From assembly GCF_036346855.1 (NCBI RefSeq), contig NZ_CP107841.1, positions 9,676,001 through 9,740,000 on the forward strand: DNA of 64,000 bases, written 5' to 3'. This DNA comes from Streptomyces europaeiscabiei. GTDB lineage: Bacteria > Actinomycetota > Actinomycetes > Streptomycetales > Streptomycetaceae. This document shows positions 26,230 to 34,324 of this stretch, piece by piece; the first letter of the stretch is position 1; each line of letters opens with the position of its first letter. A program made the position numbers and the translations under genes. The notes below the pieces were generated by a model, which was not told where the DNA came from, did not search any database, and saw only the letters and a list, made by a program, of their open reading frames with translations.

Positions 26230-27339
26230 ATGTCCACCACCACACGCGCCGCCGTGGTCGAGTCCGGGGGCGCTCCCTTCACCCTCTCCGAGGTCGTCCT
26301 CGACCAGCCGGGGCAGGGCGAGGCCCTGGTCCGCATGGTCGCCGCCGGCCTGTGCCACACCGACCTCGGTGTCGCCAGCGGCGGGCTGCCCTTCCCCCTC
26401 CCCGGGGTCCTCGGCCACGAGGGCGCCGGTGTCGTCGAGGCCGTCGGCCCGGGTGTCACCTCCGTCGTGCCCGGCGATCACGTCGTCCTGTCCTTCACCT
26501 CCTGCGGCGCCTGTCACAACTGCCGTGACGGACACCCGGCGTACTGCGCCACCTGGCTCCCGCTGAACCTGCTCGGCGGCCGCCGAGCCGACGGCACCAG
26601 CACCATCAGCCGCGACGGCGAGGACCTGGGCGGCCACTTCTTCGGCCAGTCCTCCTTCGCCGAGCGCGCCCTGGTCGACGAGCGCAGCCTCGTCAAGGTC
26701 GACCCGGACGTACCGCTGGACTCCATCGCCCCGCTCGGCTGCGGCGTCCAGACCGGCGTCGGCGCCGTGTGGAACGTGCTGGAGCCCCGCGCGGGCAGCA
26801 CCCTCGTCGTCCTCGGCGCCGGAGCCGTCGGCCTCTCCGCCGTGATGGCGGCGGCCCTTACCCCCGCGACCACGGTCATCGCCGTGGACAAGGTCGGCGA
26901 GCGCCTGGAGCTGGCCAAGGAGCTGGGTGCCACGCACACGGTGAACGCGAGCGAGGCCGCCGACATCACCGAGGCGATCATGGAGATCACCGGCGGCCGG
27001 GGAGCCGACGGCGTCGTCGAGACCACCGGCAGCGTCTTCGTGCTCCGCAAGGGCGTCGACTCCCTCGCCGCGCGCGGCACGCTTGTCATCGTGGGCGCCC
27101 CACCGTTCGGCACCGAGGTCTCCCTCGACGTCAACGGCATGCTCGGCGGCAAGCGTGTCGTCGGCCTCACCCTCGGCGACAACGAGATCCAGACTGCCAT
27201 CCCGGTCCTCGTCCAGCTGGTCAAGGAGGGCAAGCTCCCGCTCGACCGGCTGATCAGCCGCTACAAGTTCGAGGACATCGGCCAGGCGGTCGCCGACATG
27301 AGCGGCGGCAAGGCCGTCAAGCCCGTGCTGACGTTCTGA
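26230..27339 (+). CDS. Zinc-dependent alcohol dehydrogenase (MDR family)
   Basis: The 369-residue medium-chain dehydrogenase has both zinc sites. The catalytic one involves Cys42 (LCHTD) and His63-Glu64 (GHEGAG), and the structural one is four cysteines in SCGACHNCRDGHPAYC. The Rossmann motif is VLGAGAVGLSAV. It resembles aryl-alcohol dehydrogenases of the AreB/BenzADH type. I choose the ATG at 26230, eight bases after AAGGAG; the ATG six bases earlier is too close to that site. It follows the aldehyde dehydrogenase gene, suggesting one oxidation route. A strong terminator closes the unit. Confidence 0.9.
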   Translation: MSTTTRAAVVESGGAPFTLSEVVLDQPGQGEALVRMVAAGLCHTDLGVASGGLPFPLPGVLGHEGAGVVEAVGPGVTSVVPGDHVVLSFTSCGACHNCRDGHPAYCATWLPLNLLGGRRADGTSTISRDGEDLGGHFFGQSSFAERALVDERSLVKVDPDVPLDSIAPLGCGVQTGVGAVWNVLEPRAGSTLVVLGAGAVGLSAVMAAALTPATTVIAVDKVGERLELAKELGATHTVNASEAADITEAIMEITGGRGADGVVETTGSVFVLRKGVDSLAARGTLVIVGAPPFGTEVSLDVNGMLGGKRVVGLTLGDNEIQTAIPVLVQLVKEGKLPLDRLISRYKFEDIGQAVADMSGGKAVKPVLTF

Positions 27340-27400
27340 CGGGTTCCGACGTCCCGAGGAGCCATCTCCCGCCGGGGCACGTACTCCCCGCGTGACCCCG

Positions 27401-27439
27401 GCCCTGGGGGTGACCCGTACACCGGGTCACCCCCAGGGC
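27401..27439. terminator. Bidirectional terminator
   Basis: A perfect 17-bp stem (GCCCTGGGGGTGACCCG and its complement) with a five-base loop separates the convergent alcohol dehydrogenase and TetR genes. Confidence 0.9.
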
Positions 27440-27470
27440 GGTCGCACGTCCAGGGCCCCTTCGGTGGGGC

Positions 27471-28043
27471 TCACCGGCTGCGGTGCAGCGCCACCAGCAG
27501 CTGCCACGCCTGGTCGGCGATCTCCTGAGGCGTGCCGTCGAGGAGGCCGTGCAGCCAGTCGGCGAGCACCCCGGCGAAGGTGGCCGCCACGGCGGAGGCC
27601 ACCAGTGGGGCGTCCGCCGCCCCCGCGAGTTCGCGTTCGCGGAGACTGTAGGCGCGCAGGTCGCGGTGGAGGACCCGGCCGAGCGGCCCGCCGCCACCGG
27701 GTGCCAGCAGGGTGCGATACAGGGCCGCGTGCGGGGCGAGACCGGCGAAGAACTCCGGCAGCGCCTGCGGCGCCCGCACCGGGTCGGGGCGCCCGCGCCA
27801 GGCGTGCAGCGCCTCGACGGCCTCCCGTACGACATCGGCGCAGGCGTCGACGGCCAGCGCCTCCAGGTCGGGGTAGTGGACGTAGAACGTGGCCCGGCCG
27901 ACCCCCGCCCGGCGGACCAGCGCTGCCACGCCGATCTCGTGCAGCGGGTGCCGGGCGCACTCGTCGAGGAGGGCTTCCCGCAGCCTGGCCCGGGTGCGGG
28001 CGGCCCGGGGGTCCTCCGTGGCCCGGGGGTCCTCCGGGGTCAT
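27471..28043 (-). CDS. TetR-family regulator coupled to DUF1304 gene
   Basis: The 190-residue protein has the TetR helix-turn-helix (IGVAALVRRAGVGRATFYVHYPDLEALAVDA) at about residues 37-67 and the YfiR-type effector region (APHAALYRTLLAPGGGG). Its ATG overlaps the stop of the DUF1304 gene by four bases, so both are made from one message. It probably binds the two 14-bp palindromes in front of that gene and represses the operon, including itself. Confidence 0.9.
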   Translation of the reverse strand: MTPEDPRATEDPRAARTRARLREALLDECARHPLHEIGVAALVRRAGVGRATFYVHYPDLEALAVDACADVVREAVEALHAWRGRPDPVRAPQALPEFFAGLAPHAALYRTLLAPGGGGPLGRVLHRDLRAYSLRERELAGAADAPLVASAVAATFAGVLADWLHGLLDGTPQEIADQAWQLLVALHRSR

Positions 28044-28402
28044 CCCGCGACGAGGACGGCGGCCAGGGCGAGCGCGCCGGGGAGGGCCTGGGCGAAGAGG
28101 ATGCGGCGGTTGGCGGTGGCGGCGCCGTACACACCGGCGACGATCACACAGGCGAGGAAGAAGATCTGGGCGCGGTAGCCGGTCGGGTCGGCGGCGATCA
28201 GGCCCCACACCAGACCCGCGGCGAGGAAGCCGTTGTAGAGCCCCTGATTGGCGGCCATCGCCGCCGTCCGCTTCGCCATCTCCGCGTCCAGTCCGTGGAA
28301 CGACATCCCCGGCTTCTTCTGCCACAGGAACATCTCCATCACCAGGATGTACGCGTGCAGTACCGCCACCAGCGCGACCAGCACGTTCGCCAGGATCTCC
28401 AT
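28040..28402 (-). CDS. DUF1304 family small membrane protein
   Basis: The 120-residue protein has four predicted membrane helices: residues 5-25, about 50-70, 78-98 and 103-119. It has the DUF1304 hallmarks LHAYILVMEMFLW and AANQGLYNGFLAAGL. The biochemical function is unknown; members often sit beside TetR regulators and respond to chemical stress. It is first in a two-gene unit with the overlapping TetR gene, under a promoter whose -10 box lies between two matching operators. Confidence 0.87.
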   Translation of the reverse strand: MEILANVLVALVAVLHAYILVMEMFLWQKKPGMSFHGLDAEMAKRTAAMAANQGLYNGFLAAGLVWGLIAADPTGYRAQIFFLACVIVAGVYGAATANRRILFAQALPGALALAAVLVAG

Positions 28403-28442
28403 GTCAACAGACTCCGTGGTTCACTCGATGTTCCGAACTTCA

Positions 28443-28477
28443 TGGACAGGTGTCCACTATAGCTGGACCACTGTCCA
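28443..28477 (-). promoter_or_regulatory. DUF1304-TetR promoter with two TetR operators
   Basis: Two 14-bp palindromes, TGGACAGGTGTCCA (28443-28456) and TGGACCACTGTCCA (28464-28477), have centres 21 bases apart, two helical turns. Between them on the minus strand lies TATAGT (28456-28461), a good -10 box. A repressor bound at both sites would block this promoter completely. The likely protein is the TetR encoded in the same operon. Confidence 0.82.
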
Positions 28478-28546
28478 GGAAGTCCACCCGGGGTGCCCAT
28501 GGCCGGCGCCGACGGGTTGTCGGACCCTGCCGCTAGGTTCCCGTCC

Positions 28547-29023
28547 ATGAGTGAGCAAGAGGTGATCGTGCGGCGCGCCCGCGCCGAGGACGTGCCGGGG
28601 ATCGTCGTCTCCAGCTCCTGGCTGTTCGCCGAGGACGGCGGGGAACGGGACCCCAGCCTGAACATGGACTGGCCGCGCAGGCACGGTGCCGAGGCCTTCA
28701 CAGCCGCTCTCCAGGACCCCGGCCGGCTGCTGCTGGCCGCGCTGCACGGCGAGGAGGTGGTGGGCCATCTGTCGGGATCGATGTCCGGGCCCACCGCCCT
28801 GCGCCCCGTCGGATCGGCCACCCTCATGGCGCTGTACGTCCGGCCCGAGCACCGGCGCGCCCGCGTCGGGGCCCGGCTGGTCGACACCTTCCTGGTGTGG
28901 GCGCGGGAACAGGGCGCGGTGCACGCGGAGGTGACCGCCTCGGCGGCCAACGCGGACGGCATCCGCTTCTACGAGCGGGAGTCGTTCCGGCCGCAGGCAC
29001 TCACGCTGCGGCTGAACCTGTAG
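28547..29023 (+). CDS. GNAT family N-acetyltransferase
   Basis: The 158-residue acetyltransferase keeps the acetyl-CoA loop (LYVRPEHRRARVGARLVDTFLVWA, residues about 97-120) and the terminal ANADGIRFYERESFRP motif. The substrate is unknown. There is no Shine-Dalgarno sequence; a TAGGTT box ends seven bases before the ATG, so a leaderless transcript is likely. In-frame codons upstream to 28493 are not needed. The VOC protein gene follows after 73 bases. Confidence 0.88.
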   Translation: MSEQEVIVRRARAEDVPGIVVSSSWLFAEDGGERDPSLNMDWPRRHGAEAFTAALQDPGRLLLAALHGEEVVGHLSGSMSGPTALRPVGSATLMALYVRPEHRRARVGARLVDTFLVWAREQGAVHAEVTASAANADGIRFYERESFRPQALTLRLNL

Positions 29024-29096
29024 CCGGCGGGTACCCGGGGAGCGTATGGGCGCGGCGGAACCGTCCCCCGCGCCCGGGATCGCGTACGGAGGAGAC

Positions 29097-29489
29097 ATGG
29101 CACTGGTACAGGCGGGCCTGGTGGTGCTGGACTGCGCCGAGCCGGAGAAGCTCGCGGTGTTCTACAAGGAGCTGCTCGACGGGGAGGAGACGGACGCCAC
29201 GGCCAACCGTGTCGAGATCGAGGGCGCCTGTGGCACCCGGCTGGCGTTCCGCCGGGACGTCAACGCCACCCCGCCGAGCTGGCCCCGCCCCGAGAACTCC
29301 CTCCAGGCCCATCTGGACTTCTACGTCGACGACCTGGACGAGGCCGAGCGCCGGGTCGTCTCCCTCGGCGGGCGTCCGGTGGACACGAAGGACGCGTCCG
29401 GGCCGTTCGAGGAGCGCGGCTACGCCGACCCGGCAGGCCACTCCTTCACCCTGCGCCGCGAACACTCCACGGCCCCGAAGCAGGGCTAG
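29097..29489 (+). CDS. VOC-family (glyoxalase/bleomycin-resistance-like) protein
   Basis: The 130-residue protein has the paired beta-alpha-beta-beta-beta modules of the VOC superfamily: VQAGLVVLDCAEPEKLAVFYKELL at the start and LQAHLDFYVDDLDEAERRVVSLGG in the second half, ending YADPAGHSFTLRRE. Potential metal ligands are incomplete, so it may bind rather than convert its ligand. The ATG follows a GGAGGA site; the upstream 17 codons are not coding. Two strong terminators follow. Confidence 0.85.
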   Translation: MALVQAGLVVLDCAEPEKLAVFYKELLDGEETDATANRVEIEGACGTRLAFRRDVNATPPSWPRPENSLQAHLDFYVDDLDEAERRVVSLGGRPVDTKDASGPFEERGYADPAGHSFTLRREHSTAPKQG

Positions 29490-29492
29490 CGG

Positions 29493-29536
29493 CCGGCAGG
29501 CAACGTTCGCCCCGTCGGGCGAACGTTGCCTGCCGG
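29493..29536. terminator. Strong terminator 1 (20-bp perfect stem)
   Basis: Arms CCGGCAGGCAACGTTCGCCC and their exact complement enclose four bases. The hairpin begins three bases after the VOC stop codon. Confidence 0.9.
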
Positions 29537-29557
29537 GGCACGGGCACCGGCGCGTCC

Positions 29558-29603
29558 GGGGCCTGCCCGGTGCCCCGGACCGGCGGGGCACCGGGCAGGC
29601 CCC
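29558..29603. terminator. Strong terminator 2 (19-bp perfect stem)
   Basis: Arms GGGGCCTGCCCGGTGCCCC and their exact complement enclose eight bases, 21 bases after the first terminator and five bases before the DUF4235 stop. It presumably serves the minus-strand gene, giving a double barrier between convergent units. Confidence 0.9.
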
Positions 29604-29608
29604 GAACG

Positions 29609-29905
29609 TCAGTCCCGGCCTCCCTTCTCGGTGGCCGGCCACACCCCGGTGGACCGCTCGATGGCCTTGGCGCCCGTGCGGTCCACCGCGCTGCGCACGA
29701 CCGCGAAGATCGCGCCCTGCACGGCCGCCGCGAACAGCACCTCGCCCCAGCCGCGGTCCCGGTCCAGGGCGTCGGGCGCGTCGTCCTCGTGCCGGATCAG
29801 CTTCCAGGTCTTGCGGAACGCCAGCGAGGCCAGCGCACCGCCCGCCCAGCCGAGGGCGAACCCCAGGGGCTGGTAGGCGAGCGGGAGCTTCTTCTTCTTG
29901 GACAT
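29609..29905 (-). CDS. DUF4235 domain protein
   Basis: The 98-residue protein matches the small actinobacterial DUF4235 family: a lysine-rich start (MSKKKK), a hydrophobic segment around residues 14-30, FRKTWKLIRHEDDAPDA and a second hydrophobic segment (LFAAAVQGAIFAVVRSAVDR). It is probably membrane-associated. Function is unknown. It lies 35 bases downstream of the GST-like gene on the same strand, so the two are likely one operon. Confidence 0.85.
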   Translation of the reverse strand: MSKKKKLPLAYQPLGFALGWAGGALASLAFRKTWKLIRHEDDAPDALDRDRGWGEVLFAAAVQGAIFAVVRSAVDRTGAKAIERSTGVWPATEKGGRD

Positions 29906-29940
29906 CTGGTCCTCCTTCTTGCCTGCGGTGATGTGGTCGG

Positions 29941-30957
29941 TCAGGGACGACCCTGCGGGGCCACGACCTCGGCGGCGGGCACCGGCCCCGGGGCCGTCCC
30001 GTCGCCGAACGGGCTGCCGCCCAGGTCCTCGCGGCCGTGGGGCGTGAGCCAGCCCACCAGATCGGGCCCGAGCGGCACCACGGCGGTCGGGTTGATGCCC
30101 GTGTGCACCTGGTAGTAGTGCCGCTTGATGTGGTCGAAGTCGACGGTGTCGCCGAATCCGGGGGTCTGGAAGAGATCATGGGCGTAAGCCCAGAGCACCC
30201 GGTCCTCGGCCAGCTTCCAGCGGTTGCACTTGAAGTGACCTTGGTAGACGGGGTCGAAACGCACCAGCGTGGTGAAGAGCCGGATGTCCGCCTCCGTGAT
30301 CGTCTCCCCGACGAGGTAGCGCTGCCGCGCCAGCCGCTGCGACAGCGCCTCCAGCCGCCGGAACACACCGGCGCAGGCCTTCTCGTACTCCTCCTGGCCC
30401 GTGGCGAATCCAGCCCGGTACACCCCGTTGTTCACGTCCTTGTAGACCTCGGCCATCACCGTGTCGATCTCGTCGCGCAGGGCCGCCGGGTACAGGTCGG
30501 GCGCGCCCTTGCGGTGCAGGTCGGTCCACTCGGTGGCGAGGTCGAGGGTGAGTCGCTGGTAGTCGTTGGTGACCAGCTCGCCGCTCGGCACGTCGACGAT
30601 CGCAGGGACGCTGACACCGCCGGGATAGTCGCTCTCCCGCGCGTCGTACGCCTCCTTCAGGAACCGGATGCCGAGGACCGGGTCGCGGCCGTCGGGGTCG
30701 AGTGTGAACCGCCAGCTACGGTCGTCCTGGATCGGGTCGGCGACGGCCATCGACAGGGCGTCCTCCAGGCCCAGCAGCCGCCGGGAGATCACCGCCCGGC
30801 TCGCCCAGGGGCAGGCCCGGCTGACCACCAGCCGGTAGCGGCCCGCCGCCACGGGCCAGCCGTCCCGGCCGTCGGCCGTGATCCGGTCCGCGAAGTGGCT
30901 CCTGGACCGCTCGAACGCCTTCCTCCCGTACGCCTCGTTCCCCTCGCCGACACTCAT
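29941..30957 (-). CDS. Glutathionyl-hydroquinone reductase-like GST family protein
   Basis: The 338-residue protein resembles the ECM4/YqjG/PcpF group. It has the catalytic Cys-Pro-Trp motif (SRACPWASRAV, Cys49) followed by a C-terminal all-helical GST domain with NNGVYRAGFATGQEEYEKA and RLFTTLVRFDPVY. These enzymes reduce S-thiol-hydroquinones. Streptomyces makes mycothiol rather than glutathione, so the physiological thiol may be mycothiol. The ATG at 30957 has GGAAGGAC upstream; the longer frame is rejected. It is divergent from the CDF transporter gene. Confidence 0.87.
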   Translation of the reverse strand: MSVGEGNEAYGRKAFERSRSHFADRITADGRDGWPVAAGRYRLVVSRACPWASRAVISRRLLGLEDALSMAVADPIQDDRSWRFTLDPDGRDPVLGIRFLKEAYDARESDYPGGVSVPAIVDVPSGELVTNDYQRLTLDLATEWTDLHRKGAPDLYPAALRDEIDTVMAEVYKDVNNGVYRAGFATGQEEYEKACAGVFRRLEALSQRLARQRYLVGETITEADIRLFTTLVRFDPVYQGHFKCNRWKLAEDRVLWAYAHDLFQTPGFGDTVDFDHIKRHYYQVHTGINPTAVVPLGPDLVGWLTPHGREDLGGSPFGDGTAPGPVPAAEVVAPQGRP

Positions 30958-31062
30958 GCCGTCCGTCCTTCCGGTCCGTCCGGATACGTATGCCCTGATG
31001 GAGTTCCCCGATTTCCGCGACACCCACGGTGTGAGCGCGACGGGCCGGGGCAGTCGGCGGAA

Positions 31063-32103
31063 GTGACGCGGACATCAGCAGGCACGGAGACGACGGACGA
31101 CCGGGGCGGGGCGGTTCTCGAAGGACCGGGAAGCCATGAGGAGAGCAAGGCGCGGGAGGACCACAGGACCCGGATCACCGTCCTCGTCGCCCTCGGCGCC
31201 AACCTCGTGATCGCCGTGGCCAAGACCGTCGGTGGACTCCTCGCCGGATCGCCCGCCCTCCTCTCGGAGGCCGCCCACTCGGTAGCCGACAGCCTGAACG
31301 AGGTCTTCCTCCTCGCCGCGCTGCGCCGCAGCCGCCGCCCCGCCGACAGCCGGCACCCCTTCGGCTATGGCAAGGAGCGCTTCTTCTGGTCCCTGCTCGC
31401 CGCCGTCGGCATCTTCGTGATGGGCGGGTGCTTCTCCTTCTATCAGGCGGTCCACGCCCTGACGGCCGATGGCGTGGAGTCCTACGACGGCTATGTCGTC
31501 GGCATCGCCGTCCTCGGGGTGGCACTCCTGTCCGAGGGCGCCTCACTGCTGCGCGCCCTGCACCAGGTGCGGGGGCAGGGCGGCGTCGACGGACTCCGGG
31601 ACCCGGCGCTGCGTACGGTCGTCGCCGAGGACGGCACGGCGGTGCTCGGCGTGACCCTCGCGATCGCCGGGATGGCCCTGCACATGGTGACCGGCCAGGT
31701 GATCTGGGAGGCGTCCGCCTCGTTCGCGATCGGGGCGCTGCTCGTGTACGTCGCCTACTGGCTCGGGCGGGACGCCCGTGAACAGCTCATCGGGGTCGCC
31801 GCCGACCCCGAACCCAGCCGGAAGATCCGTTCCCTGCTGGAGGCGCAGCCCGAGATCGACAGCGTGGAGGCCCTGCTCACCATGCAACTCGGCCTGGACT
31901 CCACCCTTGTGGCGGCCCGGGTCGACCTCGTCCCCGGCCTCGACAGCGAGGAGGTGGAGGAGGTCGCCGTCCGTATCAAGGGCTCCATCGCCCACGTCGT
32001 CCCCGAGGCCGACCAGATCTTCCTCGACGTGACGGAGAAGACGGGCTGGGGGGAGCGGGCAGGGGAAAGCCCCGCCGCGACGGGGGAACGCGGCGGGGCC
32101 TGA
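31063..32103 (+). CDS. Cation diffusion facilitator family transporter
   Basis: The 346-residue protein has an N-terminal hydrophilic stretch of about 30 residues and six membrane helices beginning TRITVLVALGANLVIAVAKTVGG. It shows the CDF motifs SPALLSEAAHSVADSLNEVFLL and HPFGYGKERFFWSLLAAV. A C-terminal cytoplasmic domain follows (from about residue 240). It should export a divalent metal such as Zn or Fe in exchange for protons. The start is the GTG at 31063, the only suitable start in the frame after the divergent gst promoter; ribosome binding looks weak. The terminator stem lies inside the final codons. Confidence 0.85.
   Translation: MTRTSAGTETTDDRGGAVLEGPGSHEESKAREDHRTRITVLVALGANLVIAVAKTVGGLLAGSPALLSEAAHSVADSLNEVFLLAALRRSRRPADSRHPFGYGKERFFWSLLAAVGIFVMGGCFSFYQAVHALTADGVESYDGYVVGIAVLGVALLSEGASLLRALHQVRGQGGVDGLRDPALRTVVAEDGTAVLGVTLAIAGMALHMVTGQVIWEASASFAIGALLVYVAYWLGRDAREQLIGVAADPEPSRKIRSLLEAQPEIDSVEALLTMQLGLDSTLVAARVDLVPGLDSEEVEEVAVRIKGSIAHVVPEADQIFLDVTEKTGWGERAGESPAATGERGGA
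32069..32099. terminator. Terminator embedded in the 3' end of the CDF gene
   Basis: Arms GCCCCGCCGCG and CGCGGCGGGGC enclose nine bases. The second arm ends one base before the stop codon, so the last ten codons double as the terminator. Confidence 0.8.
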
Positions 32104-32232
32104 GACTCGGGTGCCCGGTGCGCGGGGGATCATTCGCGACGTGTCGAAAGTTCTTTCTCCACGCTTTCCGGCACCCGCGACACGCTCTCCGTCACCGTCG
32201 GTGAGTTGCCCGGTGCCGCGGCCGGTGGGCCG

Positions 32233-32679
32233 TCACCCTTTCGCCGGCTCCAGCACGAAGACGGGGATCTCCCGGTCGGTCTGCTTCTGGTAGTCCGCGT
32301 ACGGCGGGTACGCGGCGACCGCCCGGTCCCACCACTCGGCCTTCTCGTCCCCGGTGACCTCGCGCGCGGTCAGTTCCTGGAGGGCGGGCCCGTCCTGGAG
32401 CTCGACCTGGGGGTCGGACTTGAGGTTGTGGTACCAGACCGGGTGCTTGGGCGCCCCGCCCTGCGAGGCCACGACCGCGTACCGCCCGTCGTGCTCCACC
32501 CGCATCAGCGGGGTCTTGCGCAGCTTCCCGCTCTTCGCGCCGCGCGTGGTGAGCACGATGACCGGCAGGCCCGTGTCCAGCAACGTCGTCCCCTGCGTGC
32601 CGCCCGAGCTCTCGTACAACTCGACCTGCTCGCGCACCCACTGCGTCGGGCTGGGCACGTATTCGCCCTCAAGTGGCAT
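32233..32679 (-). CDS. Nitroreductase/deazaflavin (F420)-dependent oxidoreductase, Ddn-like
   Basis: The 148-residue protein has the split-barrel pattern of the Ddn/FDOR-A family: [56 protein letters not shown] at residues 53-108. These enzymes use coenzyme F420, known in Streptomyces, to reduce quinones or nitroaromatics at the membrane face. The ATG at 32679 is preceded by AAGGGACGG. It stands alone between the CDF gene and the LysE-type gene. Confidence 0.88.
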   Translation of the reverse strand: MPLEGEYVPSPTQWVREQVELYESSGGTQGTTLLDTGLPVIVLTTRGAKSGKLRKTPLMRVEHDGRYAVVASQGGAPKHPVWYHNLKSDPQVELQDGPALQELTAREVTGDEKAEWWDRAVAAYPPYADYQKQTDREIPVFVLEPAKG

Positions 32680-32795
32680 GAGTACCGTCCCTTGTTGTCG
32701 TGTACGGACTGTCCCCGCATTCAACACCCGCCCCTTCCGGATTCATCCTCGTCCGGCCACCCGCACACGGGACTTGCCCGCCTTCACGGACCGCT

Positions 32796-33434
32796 TCAGG
32801 CATTGGGCGACGGCCCCAGCATGAGTACCGCCAGCACAGCGATCACGGCACTCGACAGGAGCCCCGTCACCAGCCGTCCCCGGTGTCCGGTCAGTGCCCG
32901 GCCGAGCAGCGCTCCGCCGCCCGCCAGCAGCAGTTGCCAGCTCGCGGAGGCGAGGAACGCGGCGAGGACGAACACCGCCTGTTCCAGTGGGCCGACGGCG
33001 TCGGTGGCGCGGCTGCCGAGCACGAGCGCGGCGAAGTAGACGACCGTGGTGGGGTTGAGGAGGGTGATCCCCAGGAGGGCGACGTAGGCGCGGGCCGGGC
33101 TCACCGGGTCCCGCTGCGGGCGAGTGGTGAGCCGCCGGGCGCGGTACTGGCGCAGGGTCGTGACCGTGCCGCGTATCGCCAGGGCGAGGAGTACCAGGGC
33201 GGAGGCCCAGCGCAGGGGCACCAGCACCGGTTGCAGGGCGGCCGCGAGGGCCGTACCGCCCAGGGCGGCGAGCAGGGCGTACAGTCCGTCGGCCGTGGCG
33301 ACGCCGAGTGCGGCGCAGGCTCCGGTCCGCAGGGACGTACGGGCGGTGAGGGAGACGAGGTAGGTCGCGACGGCTCCGACGGGGATGGCGATGCCATAGC
33401 CGGCGAGGAGCCCCGCGAGGAGCGCGGCCGTCAT
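32796..33434 (-). CDS. LysE/RhtB-family exporter
   Basis: The 212-residue membrane protein has about six hydrophobic segments. Its first, MTAALLAGLLAGYGIAIPVGAVATYLV, carries the Pro-Val-Gly-x-(x) motif of LysE-type amino-acid exporters, and LGITLLNPTTVVYFAAL is also typical. It should export an amino acid or similar compound. The start ATG is chosen at the first membrane helix; a GTG 24 bases upstream is possible and neither has a strong ribosome site. A palindrome at 33622 may control it. Confidence 0.83.
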   Translation of the reverse strand: MTAALLAGLLAGYGIAIPVGAVATYLVSLTARTSLRTGACAALGVATADGLYALLAALGGTALAAALQPVLVPLRWASALVLLALAIRGTVTTLRQYRARRLTTRPQRDPVSPARAYVALLGITLLNPTTVVYFAALVLGSRATDAVGPLEQAVFVLAAFLASASWQLLLAGGGALLGRALTGHRGRLVTGLLSSAVIAVLAVLMLGPSPNA

Positions 33435-33621
33435 GACCGGGGCGGTGTCGGTCCCCACGGTCGGCCGGTCTGCTGCTGCGCCCGCACCGGCGAGGCGGTG
33501 GCGAGGGGCAGCAGCAGGAAGGCGTCGTTGATGAGCATGGGCAGATCCTGGGGTCGCGTGCTCCGCCCCCGCAAACGAATTACCGCCGGCTCTTGACCGT
33601 GGTTCCCCGTCTGCCTACCTT

Positions 33622-33635
33622 GTTTGAATCCAAAC
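33622..33635. promoter_or_regulatory. Palindrome between LysE and MarR genes
   Basis: GTTTGAATCCAAAC has perfect 5-bp arms around four bases and is AT-rich against the background. It lies upstream of the LysE-type gene and downstream of the marR stop, a plausible site for that MarR protein. The 33435-33685 gap contains nothing else I can support. Confidence 0.45.
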
Positions 33636-33685
33636 GACATGAAAGGCGCAGACGTGGAAGGACTCGTGCGCCATGTGCGGCGGCC

Positions 33686-34288
33686 TCAGGCCTTCGGGCG
33701 CCGACCGCTGCGACGGGGCGCGGGCTCGGCGCCGTTCAGCAGGGTGAGCCGGCGCTCCTCGCCGTGCTCCTCCACCTGCAGCACGACACTGCGCAGCCCC
33801 TCCGCGAGGCTTCGGCACTCCGCGTCGCTGAGCTGCCCGGTGACGAAGGTCTCCTCCTCGTTGAACGCCGGGAACACCCGCCGCATCAGCTCCTCGCCCG
33901 CGTCGGTGAGGCTCAGCAGCACCAGCCGGCCGTCCGTCGGATGGGCCGCCCGACGCACCAGCCCACGCGACTCCAGCGTGCGGGCCACCCCCGTGAGCGT
34001 GCCCTTGGAGATGCCCGCCTCCTCCGCCACGTGCCGGGTCTCGGACTCGCCCCACACCCACACGACCCACAGCACCACGAACGCCGTCCAGGTCAGGTCC
34101 GAGCCGCGCAGCACGGAGTTCTCCAGGTGCTGCCGCACGGCCGAGGCGGCCCGGTAGATGTTCGCCACCGCCGCCATCTGGTCCCGGCGGATGGGGAAGT
34201 CCCCCAGTTTCGCCGCGGCGAGCTTCTCGGCTTCGGTGATGGATCGCTGGCCGGGCACGGGTGCTCCTTGGATCGATGGTTCGGTCAT
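33686..34288 (-). CDS. MarR-family transcriptional regulator
   Basis: The 200-residue protein has the MarR winged helix (TRHVAEEAGISKGTLTGVARTLESRGLVRRAAHPTDGRLVLLSLTDAG) at about residues 84-132. The flanking helices are longer than usual and the C-terminal tail is basic. It is transcribed away from the LLM oxidoreductase gene with only 36 bases between the starts, so the two share a control region. It probably regulates that enzyme and perhaps the LysE-type exporter downstream. Confidence 0.88.
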   Translation of the reverse strand: MTEPSIQGAPVPGQRSITEAEKLAAAKLGDFPIRRDQMAAVANIYRAASAVRQHLENSVLRGSDLTWTAFVVLWVVWVWGESETRHVAEEAGISKGTLTGVARTLESRGLVRRAAHPTDGRLVLLSLTDAGEELMRRVFPAFNEEETFVTGQLSDAECRSLAEGLRSVVLQVEEHGEERRLTLLNGAEPAPRRSGRRPKA

Positions 34289-34324
34289 TCGGTGTCAAAT
34301 TGTACGGAGAAGAGGGAATACCCC

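Noticed and set aside
33639..34157. Plus-strand frame starting MKGADVEGL opposite the marR gene
   Set aside because: It is antisense to the marR gene and its product is Ser/Arg-rich without a domain.
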